From: Citrobacter sp. Marseille-Q6884
GTDB lineage: Bacteria > Pseudomonadota > Gammaproteobacteria > Enterobacterales > Enterobacteriaceae
NCBI RefSeq assembly: GCF_945906775.1
Contig: NZ_CAMDRE010000002.1
Span: 806,001 to 870,000, forward strand
DNA: 64,000 bases
Reading direction: 5' to 3'
A program made the position numbers and the translations under genes. Positions 1 to 6,665 of this stretch are shown here, piece by piece (the stretch's first letter is position 1; every line of letters begins with the position of its first letter). The notes beneath the pieces were generated by a model that saw nothing but the letters and a program-made list of their open reading frames with translations, made no database searches and had not been told where the DNA came from.

Positions 1-1215
1 TTAACGCAATTGATCGCCAGGATGGAGAAGGCCAGCCAACAGCTTGAGTTTGAAGAGGCCGCGCGTATCCGCGACCAAATCCAGGCCGTACGCCGCGTAA
101 CAGAAAAACAGTTTGTGTCTAATACTGGTGATGATCTGGACGTCATCGGTGTGGCGTTTGATGCCGGGATGGCCTGCGTACACGTTCTGTTTATCCGCCA
201 GGGTAAAGTTTTAGGAAGCCGTAGCTACTTCCCGAAAGTGCCGGGTGGAACGGAACTGGGCGAAGTGGTGGAAACCTTTGTTGGACAATTCTATTTACAG
301 GGCAGCCAGATGCGCACCTTACCCGGTGAGATCCTGCTTGATTTTAATCTTAGTGATAAGACGCTGCTGGCGGACTCGTTGTCTGAGCTGGCCGGACGGC
401 GAATCAACGTACAGACGAAACCGCGTGGCGACCGCGCCCGTTACCTGAAGCTGGCGCGTACCAATGCGGCAACCGCGCTAACCACGAAACTGTCACAGCA
501 GTCCACCATTACGCAACGCCTGACAGCGCTGGCGTCGGTTCTGAAATTACCTGCCGTTAAACGCATGGAGTGTTTTGATATCAGCCACACCATGGGTGAA
601 CAGACGGTGGCGTCCTGTGTGGTTTTTGATGCGAACGGACCTCTGCGTGCGGAATACCGCCGCTACAACATTACGGGTATTACGCCCGGTGATGATTATG
701 CCGCGATGAATCAGGTTCTGCGTCGGCGCTACGGTAAGGCGATCGAAGAAAGTAAGATTCCGGACGTTATTCTGATCGATGGTGGTAAAGGCCAGCTAGG
801 GCAGGCAAAAGCCGTTTTCGCGGAGCTGGATGTCGCGTGGGATAAACAGCACCCGTTACTGCTCGGTGTGGCGAAAGGAGCCGACCGTAAAGCCGGTCTG
901 GAAACGCTGTTTTTTGAGCCGGAAGGCGAGGGGTTTAGCCTGCCGCCTGATTCGCCGGCATTACACGTTATTCAGCATATTCGCGATGAATCCCACGATC
1001 ATGCCATTAGCGGGCACCGTAAAAAACGGGCGAAAGTGAAAAGCACCAGTACGCTGGAAACGATTGAAGGCGTTGGACCTAAACGCCGGCAGATGTTGTT
1101 AAAGTACATGGGCGGGTTGCAAGGCCTTCGTAACGCGAGTATTGAAGAAATTGCAAAAGTGCCGGGTATTTCGCAAGGTCTGGCAGAAAAGATCTTCTAC
1201 TCGTTGAAACATTAG
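1..1215 (+). CDS. uvrC: UvrABC excinuclease subunit C, 5'-truncated by the window edge
   Basis: UvrC makes both incisions in nucleotide excision repair after UvrB loads at a lesion. The reading frame is open from base 1, so about the last 404 of the usual ~610 residues are present; the N-terminal GIY-YIG nuclease lies outside the window. Visible parts are the UVR (UvrB-contacting) helix at the start (MEKASQQLEFEEAARIRDQI), the RNase H-like second nuclease domain (ECFDISHTMGE, later DVILIDGGKGQL), and the C-terminal helix-hairpin-helix pair (LETIEGVGPKRR, KVPGISQGLAEKI). It is followed 55 nt later by pgsA in the same direction, the normal enterobacterial order. Confidence 0.97.
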   Translation, partial: LTQLIARMEKASQQLEFEEAARIRDQIQAVRRVTEKQFVSNTGDDLDVIGVAFDAGMACVHVLFIRQGKVLGSRSYFPKVPGGTELGEVVETFVGQFYLQGSQMRTLPGEILLDFNLSDKTLLADSLSELAGRRINVQTKPRGDRARYLKLARTNAATALTTKLSQQSTITQRLTALASVLKLPAVKRMECFDISHTMGEQTVASCVVFDANGPLRAEYRRYNITGITPGDDYAAMNQVLRRRYGKAIEESKIPDVILIDGGKGQLGQAKAVFAELDVAWDKQHPLLLGVAKGADRKAGLETLFFEPEGEGFSLPPDSPALHVIQHIRDESHDHAISGHRKKRAKVKSTSTLETIEGVGPKRRQMLLKYMGGLQGLRNASIEEIAKVPGISQGLAEKIFYSLKH

Positions 1216-1270
1216 GCCCTCTGTAGCAACATAGGGGTAATTTCTCTGACAACAGATAGTTATCCGCCCT

Positions 1271-1819
1271 ATGCAATTTAATATCCCTACATTGCTCACG
1301 CTGTTTCGCGTCATTCTGATCCCATTCTTTGTATTGGCGTTTTACCTGCCATTCACCTGGGCACCTTTTGTCTGTGCGCTGATTTTCTGTATCGCGGCGG
1401 TCACTGACTGGTTTGACGGTTTTCTGGCGCGTCGCTGGAACCAGAGCACGCGTTTTGGCGCCTTTTTGGATCCGGTTGCCGATAAGGTGCTGGTGGCTAT
1501 CGCGATGGTGCTGGTGACGGAACACTATCATAGCTGGTGGGTAACATTACCCGCCGCCACGATGATCGCGCGTGAAATCATTATTTCAGCTCTGCGTGAA
1601 TGGATGGCTGAACTCGGCAAGCGCAGCAGCGTGGCAGTCTCCTGGATCGGTAAAGTGAAAACCACATCACAAATGGCGGCGTTAGCATGGCTGTTGTGGC
1701 GTCCGAATATTTGGGTTGAGTACGCCGGGATCGCACTTTTCTTTGTCGCCGCGATACTGACATTATGGTCAATGTTCCAGTATTTGAGCGCTGCACGTGG
1801 AGATTTGCTTGATCAGTGA
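1271..1819 (+). CDS. pgsA: CDP-diacylglycerol--glycerol-3-phosphate 3-phosphatidyltransferase
   Basis: This inner-membrane enzyme makes phosphatidylglycerol phosphate from CDP-diacylglycerol and glycerol-3-phosphate, the committed step to PG and cardiolipin. The 182-residue length is standard. The CDP-alcohol phosphotransferase signature D-G-x2-A-R-x8-G-x3-D-x3-D is intact (DGFLAR ... GAFLDPVADK). Several hydrophobic segments surround it (FRVILIPFFVLAFYL, FVCALIFCIAAV, and a C-terminal pair near GIALFFVAAILTL). The start MQFNIPTLLTLFR matches the family. It lies between uvrC and the tRNA operon, as in E. coli. Confidence 0.97.
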   Translation: MQFNIPTLLTLFRVILIPFFVLAFYLPFTWAPFVCALIFCIAAVTDWFDGFLARRWNQSTRFGAFLDPVADKVLVAIAMVLVTEHYHSWWVTLPAATMIAREIIISALREWMAELGKRSSVAVSWIGKVKTTSQMAALAWLLWRPNIWVEYAGIALFFVAAILTLWSMFQYLSAARGDLLDQ

Positions 1820-1850
1820 TCGTTTCGCCGCAAATTTCAGCAAACGATCA
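1817..1850 (+). terminator. Possible pgsA terminator hairpin
   Basis: TGATCGTTT (1817-1825) pairs perfectly with AAACGATCA (1842-1850) across a 16-nt loop, starting at the pgsA stop codon. There is no long T run, so termination is only plausible. Confidence 0.4.
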
Positions 1851-1869
1851 TCGGTGGTGAAAAATATCG

Positions 1870-1897
1870 TTGACTCATTGCGTCAGGTAAGTAGAAT
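1870..1897 (+). promoter_or_regulatory. Promoter of the glyW-cysT-leuZ tRNA operon
   Basis: TTGACT (1870-1875), a 16-bp spacer and TAGAAT (1892-1897) form a near-consensus sigma-70 promoter about 75 bp upstream of tRNA-Gly. The start region is GC-containing (GCAACGC), as expected for stringently controlled stable RNA promoters. Confidence 0.7.
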
Positions 1898-1970
1898 GCA
1901 ACGCATCGAACGGCAGCACTGATTGCCAGACGATAACAAAATCAAGTGATTAACAAAGTTACTTGGTGAT

Positions 1971-2046
<76 letters not shown>

Positions 2047-2097
2047 AATTAAAAGCACTGGCGTTTGCGGGTGCTGGCTGAAAAGCCTGAAGATTTC

Positions 2098-2171
2098 GGC
2101 GCGTTAGCAAAGCGGTTATGTAGCGGATTGCAAATCCGTCTAGTCCGGTTCGACTCCGGAACGCGCCTCCA
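2098..2171 (+). tRNA. cysT: tRNA-Cys (GCA)
   Basis: A 74-nt tRNA with encoded CCA. Acceptor GGCGCGT pairs with ACGCGCC, the anticodon is GCA within ATTGCAAAT, and the T-loop is GGTTCGACTCC. It is second in the operon. Confidence 0.97.
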
Positions 2172-2183
2172 ATTTCTTCCCGA

Positions 2184-2270
2184 GCCCGGATGGTGGAATC
2201 GGTAGACACAAGGGATTTAAAATCCCTCGGCGTTCGCGCTGTGTGGGTTCAAGTCCCACTCCGGGTACCA
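2184..2270 (+). tRNA. leuZ: tRNA-Leu (UAA), prophage integration target
   Basis: An 87-nt class II tRNA with a long variable arm. Acceptor GCCCGGA pairs with TCCGGGT, the anticodon is TAA, and CCA is encoded. From 2216 (within the anticodon stem-loop) onward the sequence is repeated exactly at 34991, so the intact gene sits at the left prophage end and the right junction keeps a 55-nt 3' fragment. Confidence 0.97.
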
Positions 2271-2337
2271 TGGGAAAGAATAGAATAATCAAAGCAATAA
2301 GCAGTGTCGTGAAACCACCTACGGGTGGTTTTTTTGT
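2216..2337 (+). repeat. attL core: left copy of 122-bp direct repeat
   Basis: Identical to 34991-35112 over 122 bp (offset 32775). It starts in the anticodon arm of leuZ and runs 67 bp past the tRNA to include the operon terminator. The flanking bases 2215/34990 and 2338/35113 differ, which defines the ends. The strand exchange point is somewhere within it, usually in the anticodon or T arm for tRNA-targeting integrases. Confidence 0.93.
2312..2336 (+). terminator. Rho-independent terminator of the tRNA operon
   Basis: AAACCACC (2312-2319), loop TACG, GGTGGTTT (2324-2331), then a T run. The same hairpin recurs at 35087 (attR) and at 42486. Confidence 0.85.
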
Positions 2338-2353
2338 TTTTGTCGTTTGCCAG

Positions 2354-2383
2354 TGGCAGCAAAATGGCAGCAGCGTGGCAGCA
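2354..2383 (+). promoter_or_regulatory. Candidate integrase arm-binding sites (left arm)
   Basis: TGGCAGCA occurs three times at 2354, 2365 and 2376, an exact 11-bp period, between the att core and the int stop codon. A fourth copy, within the identical 12-mer GTGGCAGCAAAA, lies in the right arm at 34889-34900. Phased direct repeats on both sides of a core are typical of arm-type sites of P2/lambda-type integrases. Confidence 0.6.
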
Positions 2384-2398
2384 TATTTTTGTGTTTGT

Positions 2399-3406
2399 CT
2401 ATTTTGCCTCTTGGCGGTTATCGAACGGGTTAAGTGCTACCGCAGCATCAAGGTGGTTTGGGGCAAAATGCGCATACCTCATTGTCATCATGATCGTGCT
2501 GTGCCCGAGAATTTGCTGTAACACCAAAATATTCCCACCTCGCATCATGAAGTGACTCGCGAATGTATGACGTAGTACATGGGTACGCTGTCCTTTGGGT
2601 AGCTCTATACCTGCGCGTGCGAGAGCTGCCTTAAAAGCCTCGTATGCGGGTGAGAAGAGGGCACCACGCTTTTTAGGGAGCATCGCCTGTAGTTGTTGTG
2701 AAATTGGCACTGTGCGGTTCTTCTTGCTTTTGGTTTGCGTAAACGTCAGACGACCAGGAAGGATTTGAGATTGCTTTAAGTCTTGAGCCTCGCTCCATCG
2801 TGCACCGGTCGCCAGACAAATCCGTACGATAATCCCTAAATCTTTATTTGCGGACTGGTCGCATGCTGCAAGCAATCGGTCAATTTCTTCCTCATACAGA
2901 AAAGCCAGCTCCTGATCACCTTCTTTGAACTGCCTGATTCCAGACAGCGGGTTATCTCCTTCCCATTCCCCCAGCCGCTTCATTTCCGAGAATACTGCAT
3001 GCAGATAAGACTGCTCGCGGTTTACTGTCGCTTCACTCAGCTTCTTCTTGCCTTTCTGATTCCATTCACCACTCAAACGCCGTTCCCGGTATACAGCGAA
3101 AGTGTTTTTATCAAAGTGAGAAGCCAATGGATCACCAAGACGTTCGCATATGGCCAGTAATTTCACCTTTCTTTCATCACCAGATGAGAGCGTTTTGCCA
3201 TGCATCTCGTACCAGCGTTCAACGAATGCCGAAAGAGTCACAGCGCTGTCGTTTACCGGCTGGTTTGCAGCGTTATTCATTAAACGGCGCTCATGGGAGA
3301 GCGCCTCCCCTTTGGTAGCAAATTGCTTACGTATGCGTTTCCCATCACGCCCGTAAGGGAAGCACTGACAAAGCCATTTACCGGAGGGTAGTTTTCGGAC
3401 GGTCAA
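2399..3406 (-). CDS. int: Tyrosine-recombinase phage integrase (P2 Int family)
   Basis: It catalyses integration and excision at the leuZ att site. The 335-residue protein has an N-terminal arm-binding region, a SAM-like core-binding domain (about 55-150) and a C-terminal catalytic domain. The active-site residues are visible: R203 (ATGARWSE), H276-x-x-R279 (HVLRH), H302 (LGHS) and nucleophile Y311 (MRYAHF). The gene ends 62 bp from the att core, as in P2 where attP lies between ogr and int. Its start overlaps the stop of the upstream BRCT-WYL gene by 4 bp, implying translational coupling to the repressor-side transcript. Confidence 0.95.
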   Translation of the reverse strand: MTVRKLPSGKWLCQCFPYGRDGKRIRKQFATKGEALSHERRLMNNAANQPVNDSAVTLSAFVERWYEMHGKTLSSGDERKVKLLAICERLGDPLASHFDKNTFAVYRERRLSGEWNQKGKKKLSEATVNREQSYLHAVFSEMKRLGEWEGDNPLSGIRQFKEGDQELAFLYEEEIDRLLAACDQSANKDLGIIVRICLATGARWSEAQDLKQSQILPGRLTFTQTKSKKNRTVPISQQLQAMLPKKRGALFSPAYEAFKAALARAGIELPKGQRTHVLRHTFASHFMMRGGNILVLQQILGHSTIMMTMRYAHFAPNHLDAAVALNPFDNRQEAK

Positions 3407-4269
3407 TTACTCACCTCTGCATCATCATCAGATCCTGCATACGCGAGTGAAATGAACATTTCCGCAGCGTTATCAAGATGTGCATAGGTTGATGTAAATT
3501 CGATATCTCGACACCTACAGACGAATGGGCGCGTTTGATTTTCTGGTTGGAAGGATAAACTTACAACTGGAGTTTTGCGTGGTTTACCATTTTTGAAAAA
3601 GTCACAGACATCCAAACGATTGCAAAGGCCTGCATCATCTTGATAAGTAGCAACATGCCACCCCATACCATGAAGTGTATCGGCAAATGCTAAATGCACT
3701 TCTTCGATATTTTTATATAAGCCAACGGAGTATTGTTTTTTCTTACTCTCATTACGTTTTCTTGGCAGGGATGGGAGCCTTGCTACACCAGGTATTTCAA
3801 TTTTTTCCAAGCTGAATGTTTTTACCGGGTGAGTCGGAGATGATAGGTCCGCTGCTCGCAGCGTAAAGTTATCAAGCAATGTCAGAGGAAGGATATCTCT
3901 TGCTGCTCCGGATCGTTCACCTCCGTGATAAATGATTGATAAATTATCTTTGGTATCAATTGACGACCAGATCAGGTCCAGAAGAGGGTGTTCATCATGG
4001 ATTGTAAATGTTGGTGTATTGCCCTTTTGACCTTCTATATTTTGCGCATCCGACAAGGGGGATAGGTTAAGAAATTGCTCGGTCGACAGCACCTCTGAAC
4101 CTTGCTGAGATGCCTTTTTTATTTTGCTCGGACCAGCATTTTCACCGCAACAGAGATAGTTAAGATCCTTGGTGACATCACTTCTAACGACATATCCACG
4201 AGCCTTAGCAATTTCAATAAGCTCATTTTTGTCTTTTTTCCCAAAACCTGTAAAACAAATAGTCCTCAT
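3403..4269 (-). CDS. BRCT-WYL domain protein, accessory gene coupled to int
   Basis: Function unknown. About the first 70 residues look like a ligase/RFC-type BRCT domain (ICFTGFGKKDKNELIEIAK, then TKDLNYLCCGENAGPSKIKKA and VLSTEQFL). Residues about 90-165 resemble a WYL domain (LSIIYHGGERSGAARDILPL, then a phenylalanine-rich strand ending FSLEKIEI). The remaining ~110 residues are not recognised. BRCT folds bind phosphopeptides or DNA ends; WYL domains bind nucleic acid or nucleotide ligands and regulate phage-defence and DNA-damage genes. The ATG at 4269 is chosen over a GTG at 4281 because it begins the BRCT strand directly. It sits between repressor and int, where P2 has nothing comparable, so it is probably an accessory regulator or defence gene. 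Confidence 0.8.
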   Translation of the reverse strand: MRTICFTGFGKKDKNELIEIAKARGYVVRSDVTKDLNYLCCGENAGPSKIKKASQQGSEVLSTEQFLNLSPLSDAQNIEGQKGNTPTFTIHDEHPLLDLIWSSIDTKDNLSIIYHGGERSGAARDILPLTLLDNFTLRAADLSSPTHPVKTFSLEKIEIPGVARLPSLPRKRNESKKKQYSVGLYKNIEEVHLAFADTLHGMGWHVATYQDDAGLCNRLDVCDFFKNGKPRKTPVVSLSFQPENQTRPFVCRCRDIEFTSTYAHLDNAAEMFISLAYAGSDDDAEVSN

Positions 4270-4285
4270 ATAAAACCCCACGAAG

Positions 4286-4915
4286 TCAGAAAAATAATGA
4301 ACCTAACAGGAAACCAATTAAGAAGATGACAATGAATTCTTTAGCGTGGGATCGCAGCAATGTAGTGACATCCAATGGAGAGTGATTCTCTCTCGGGGGA
4401 GAAGGCGGAATATCTTGTGTTTGCTGGTCCAGCCACGATAAACACATTTGAAGCTGGTTGCGTGTTAGGTCATTCAGTCGACCAGTTCCGAAGTTAACAT
4501 GGCAATAACGAATCAGTTTCTGCCTCAATTCGCTGTCTTCACTATTTCGAAGGAGAAGGCTAACAAGTGCTTTACTTGCATCTTTATCCTTAGCGCGTTC
4601 GAGCATGGACTGCAAAAAGCTAACTGCAGTCTGATATTGGTTGACGGTCATTTCTTCGATACTCGAAACGCCAATCTCTGCATGCAGCTTTTGCCAGATC
4701 TCATATGCTTCATTGCCGTAGGAATCAGAAACAAGCGCTACTAGGGCATTAAGTTCTTTTCTCTGCGCCCTAACCAAAGGACGCTCATCGTGAGTATCTG
4801 AGGGAATCGCAATGTTGATGGTGTGACGACCATCAAATTTATCGATCTGAACGCGGTTTTCTGTGAAGTCGCGTCCAGCGGTGCGGTTTTGATCTCCAGA
4901 GGAATTCACTTCCAT
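4286..4915 (-). CDS. Tail-anchored membrane protein with N-terminal AGRD motif
   Basis: No family recognised with certainty. The 209-residue protein starts with a short polar stretch bearing N10-R-T-A-G-R-D16 (QNRTAGRDFTE). A helical middle follows; residues about 50-90 (AYEIWQKLHAEIGVSSIEEM, then YQTAVSFLQSML) resemble the phage ORF6C domain. A proline-rich linker leads to one C-terminal membrane segment (FIVIFLIGFLLGSLFF) ending at the last residue, so most of the protein would face the cytoplasm. A related AGRD motif closes the adjacent upstream repressor. The ATG follows a GGAAG ribosome site 14 nt after the repressor stop. It is likely co-transcribed with repressor, BRCT-WYL and int, hence expressed in the lysogen. 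Confidence 0.7.
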   Translation of the reverse strand: MEVNSSGDQNRTAGRDFTENRVQIDKFDGRHTINIAIPSDTHDERPLVRAQRKELNALVALVSDSYGNEAYEIWQKLHAEIGVSSIEEMTVNQYQTAVSFLQSMLERAKDKDASKALVSLLLRNSEDSELRQKLIRYCHVNFGTGRLNDLTRNQLQMCLSWLDQQTQDIPPSPPRENHSPLDVTTLLRSHAKEFIVIFLIGFLLGSLFF

Positions 4916-4928
4916 ACTGCTTCCCTAT

Positions 4929-5318
4929 TTATTTTTTTTCGTTGTAATCCCTGCCAGCCACTCGGTTGCCATTTCCTGACACATTGACTGAGTTTGAGAC
5001 GGAGTTGCCAGCCGTTAAGGCTGCAAATACAGCAGCTTTGATGGCTAATGGGGCGTTTCTGAAATGATTAATTAGATCATGCTCGTCCCGTGTTAGTGCA
5101 ACACCACCAGATTCTTGCCCTGTCAAAATGAACTGGACGTTAGCCCCATTGAGGGCGAAGGAACACAAAACATTGCCGCCGGGAACGGCAGCGCCTCGCT
5201 CATACTTCCCCCAAATTTCTCTGGATATACCGCAAAGTTCTGCAATGGAGGCTTGATTAAAGCCCAATCTTTTCCGTTCATTTTTCAATCTGATAGCGCA
5301 TTGAGAATCAAAGTTCAT
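4929..5318 (-). CDS. XRE-family prophage repressor with C-terminal AGRD motif
   Basis: Probable lysogeny repressor. Residues about 8-65 form an XRE helix-turn-helix (RLKNERKRLGFNQASIAEL, then GISREIWGKYERG). The middle (EHDLINHFRNAP) is helical, and the last 17 residues carry N118-R-V-A-G-R-D124 (GNGNRVAGRDYNEKK). The start at 5318 (MNFDSQ) is preferred to a longer in-frame start because the upstream codons lie inside the operator. A 20-bp palindrome (5335-5354) just upstream sits inside the divergent early promoter, as expected for autoregulation and silencing of the lytic genes. At 129 residues it is P2 C-like in size; the C-terminal motif is not known to me in P2 C. Confidence 0.85.
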   Translation of the reverse strand: MNFDSQCAIRLKNERKRLGFNQASIAELCGISREIWGKYERGAAVPGGNVLCSFALNGANVQFILTGQESGGVALTRDEHDLINHFRNAPLAIKAAVFAALTAGNSVSNSVNVSGNGNRVAGRDYNEKK

Positions 5319-5328
5319 AAAACACCGT

Positions 5329-5357
5329 TTGACAATGAGAACTACTGTTCTCATAAT
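5329..5357 (+). promoter_or_regulatory. Early lytic promoter with repressor operator in the spacer
   Basis: TTGACA (5329-5334), a 17-bp spacer and CATAAT (5352-5357) make a near-consensus rightward promoter. The operator ATGAGAAC-TACT-GTTCTCAT (5335-5354), a perfect 8-bp inverted repeat, fills the spacer and reaches into the -10. Repressor bound there would exclude RNA polymerase. The promoter drives the genes starting at 5396. Confidence 0.8.
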
Positions 5358-5395
5358 GTTTTTCACAGACACTTAGCAGATCACAATATACCACT

Positions 5396-5608
5396 ATGAC
5401 ACAAGCACAAAACACACAGCGGGCGCGTACGCCCAAAAACAGCGTAGCGGGAGGGTCTTTACCGCTACGTCTGTCACCTGAAGAACGCACTGAAATTGAA
5501 GCAATGGCAGAGGCTGAATGTCGATCTGCTTCAAACATGGTTCGCATAGTTTTTTTGCGCGGGCTTGAGTGCATGAAATCCACACATTTTCCGCAATCTG
5601 GTAACTGA
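5396..5608 (+). CDS. Small ribbon-helix-helix-like protein, first early gene
   Basis: A 70-residue protein with a basic N-terminus and a ribbon-helix-helix pattern (SLPLRLSPEERTEIEAMAEA, then ECRSASNMVRIVFLRGLE), as in Arc/MetJ-type DNA-binding proteins. It is the first gene of the rightward early transcript, about 32 nt after the predicted start site and divergent from the repressor. It is probably an early regulator of the lysis-lysogeny choice. No strong ribosome site is visible, and no exact family is recognised. Confidence 0.65.
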   Translation: MTQAQNTQRARTPKNSVAGGSLPLRLSPEERTEIEAMAEAECRSASNMVRIVFLRGLECMKSTHFPQSGN

Positions 5609-5628
5609 TACTAGCGTGTGAGGTAGAA

Positions 5629-5832
5629 ATGACGGGCGTGACCATTAATATGAATGTTGCTGCTCCTTATGTATCTCTCAAGGAGTATTCCAGACTAACC
5701 GGCATTCCATTTGACACATGCAGGTTAATGGTTCGCGACGGAAGGATAATTATCAGACCTAAAGAGCTATCAGGGGGCAAGGTGGAAGTAAACATGATAG
5801 CCATGCTCAAGGATGCCATCGCAAACAGTTGA
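5629..5832 (+). CDS. cox: Cox-like excisionase/regulator
   Basis: A 67-residue protein with a winged-helix/MerR-like segment (VSLKEYSRLTGIPFDTCRLM, then VRDGRIIIRPK) resembling P2-family Cox proteins, which direct excision by Int and repress the lysogenic promoter. Position (second early gene, divergent from the repressor) and a GAGGT ribosome site before ATG 5629 support it. P2 Cox is longer (about 91 residues); a start at 5650 would make this shorter still. Confidence 0.65.
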   Translation: MTGVTINMNVAAPYVSLKEYSRLTGIPFDTCRLMVRDGRIIIRPKELSGGKVEVNMIAMLKDAIANS

Positions 5833-5842
5833 CAGGAAAATC

Positions 5843-6043
5843 ATGAATCATCTAATCCAACTGAGTCGACATAGTTATGTATATCGGGGATTCACTATCC
5901 ACATGTGTCCTAAAAACTCCAGAACAATGCAGCGCGCATATCGCGTGATGAATGATGGGAATTATTTCGGCAGAGACTTTGCATTAGCAGAGGCAATGCG
6001 AACCATTGATAAACTAAAAAATGGTGGAAGAAATGAAACTTGA
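5843..6043 (+). CDS. Conserved-type small phage protein, unknown function
   Basis: 66 residues (MNHLIQLSRHSYVYRGFTIH, then FALAEAMRTIDKLKNG). The ATG at 5843 follows CAGGAAAA. The pattern RGFTIH ... RAYRVMNDGNYFG suggests a small beta-rich fold. It lies in the early region with tightly packed small genes. No function can be assigned. Confidence 0.6.
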   Translation: MNHLIQLSRHSYVYRGFTIHMCPKNSRTMQRAYRVMNDGNYFGRDFALAEAMRTIDKLKNGGRNET

Positions 6044-6143
6044 AATGGCTATCGGGCTTTTTATTTTTGCCGTGTTTGTTTTGAGCCTGATTCAGATCCT
6101 GATAAGAATGCACTGTAAAAAGATAAAGCAGAAAAAAGATTAA
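6033..6143 (+). CDS. 36-residue single-pass membrane peptide
   Basis: The reading frame overlaps the previous gene by 11 nt and starts after GGAAGAA. Residues 5-25 are strongly hydrophobic (MAIGLFIFAVFVLSLIQILI), followed by a basic tail (KKIKQKKD). After the TAA stop the same frame stays open for 20 charged codons to another TAA at 6204-6206, so this may be a longer protein cut by a stop codon. Function unknown. Confidence 0.45.
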   Translation: MKLEMAIGLFIFAVFVLSLIQILIRMHCKKIKQKKD

Positions 6144-6218
6144 GCATTATCTGAATTTAGGTCGCGACGTGAAGAAGTGGAGCGCAAGGCGCGAAGACAA
6201 TTGTAATAGGGGCATTTT

Positions 6219-6452
6219 ATGAACGATAACACGCCGTCACTTGCCAGCCTGTTAAAGCATGGTTGTCAGGTTACGCATTACAGTAACACTCGCGGATGGA
6301 TTGAAACTCCTGACGGACGTTTCTTTAAGCCAGAACCTAATAAGGTTCGTTTTATTAAAGAAATGAATAAACCGTTTGTTTACACGGTAAAAATAAATAA
6401 GGGTTTATTGAGTGCTGTAATCCACCTTTTTAAAAAGTGGGGCTGTAAATGA
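6219..6452 (+). CDS. Small early phage protein, unknown function
   Basis: 77 residues starting MNDNTPSLASLLKHG after a weak AGGGG site. Contains HYSNTRGWIETPDGRFFKPE and a basic hydrophobic C-terminus (LLSAVIHLFKKWGCK). The stop overlaps the next start by 4 nt (ATGA), so both belong to one translationally coupled early operon. No recognised domain. Confidence 0.65.
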   Translation: MNDNTPSLASLLKHGCQVTHYSNTRGWIETPDGRFFKPEPNKVRFIKEMNKPFVYTVKINKGLLSAVIHLFKKWGCK

Positions 6453-6658
6453 GTCTGATCGGAGCGCACCAGCTTTCGCAAGCTACCCAGCAAGCAATGC
6501 GGAAAGCTCGAAGAGTTAGAGTAGCAAAGGCGGAACTTGCACTACTGAGGATTCAATCGCTTCTTGGCCTGAGTGATAACGAGCTGGTGCATGCCGCTAA
6601 AAGAGTGGCAGAACTGGATGTAGTTGCTGAACCATGTATGCCACCAAACAAACCATGA
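6449..6658 (+). CDS. Small early phage protein, unknown function
   Basis: 69 residues, mostly helical and basic (QATQQAMRKARRVRVAKAEL, then ALLRIQSLLGLSDNELVHAA). ATGA overlap with the preceding gene. It may be a small helical regulator or nucleic-acid binder, but no family is recognised. Confidence 0.6.
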   Translation: MSLIGAHQLSQATQQAMRKARRVRVAKAELALLRIQSLLGLSDNELVHAAKRVAELDVVAEPCMPPNKP

Positions 6659-6665
6659 GGTTTAT

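Noticed and set aside
2354..2383. TGGCAGCA repeats as a CRISPR array
   Set aside because: The unit is only 8 bp with 3-bp gaps; no spacers or cas genes in the window.
2243..2521. 92-codon frame over leuZ and the attL core
   Set aside because: It overlaps tRNA, terminator and integrase arm sites and has no homology I recognise.
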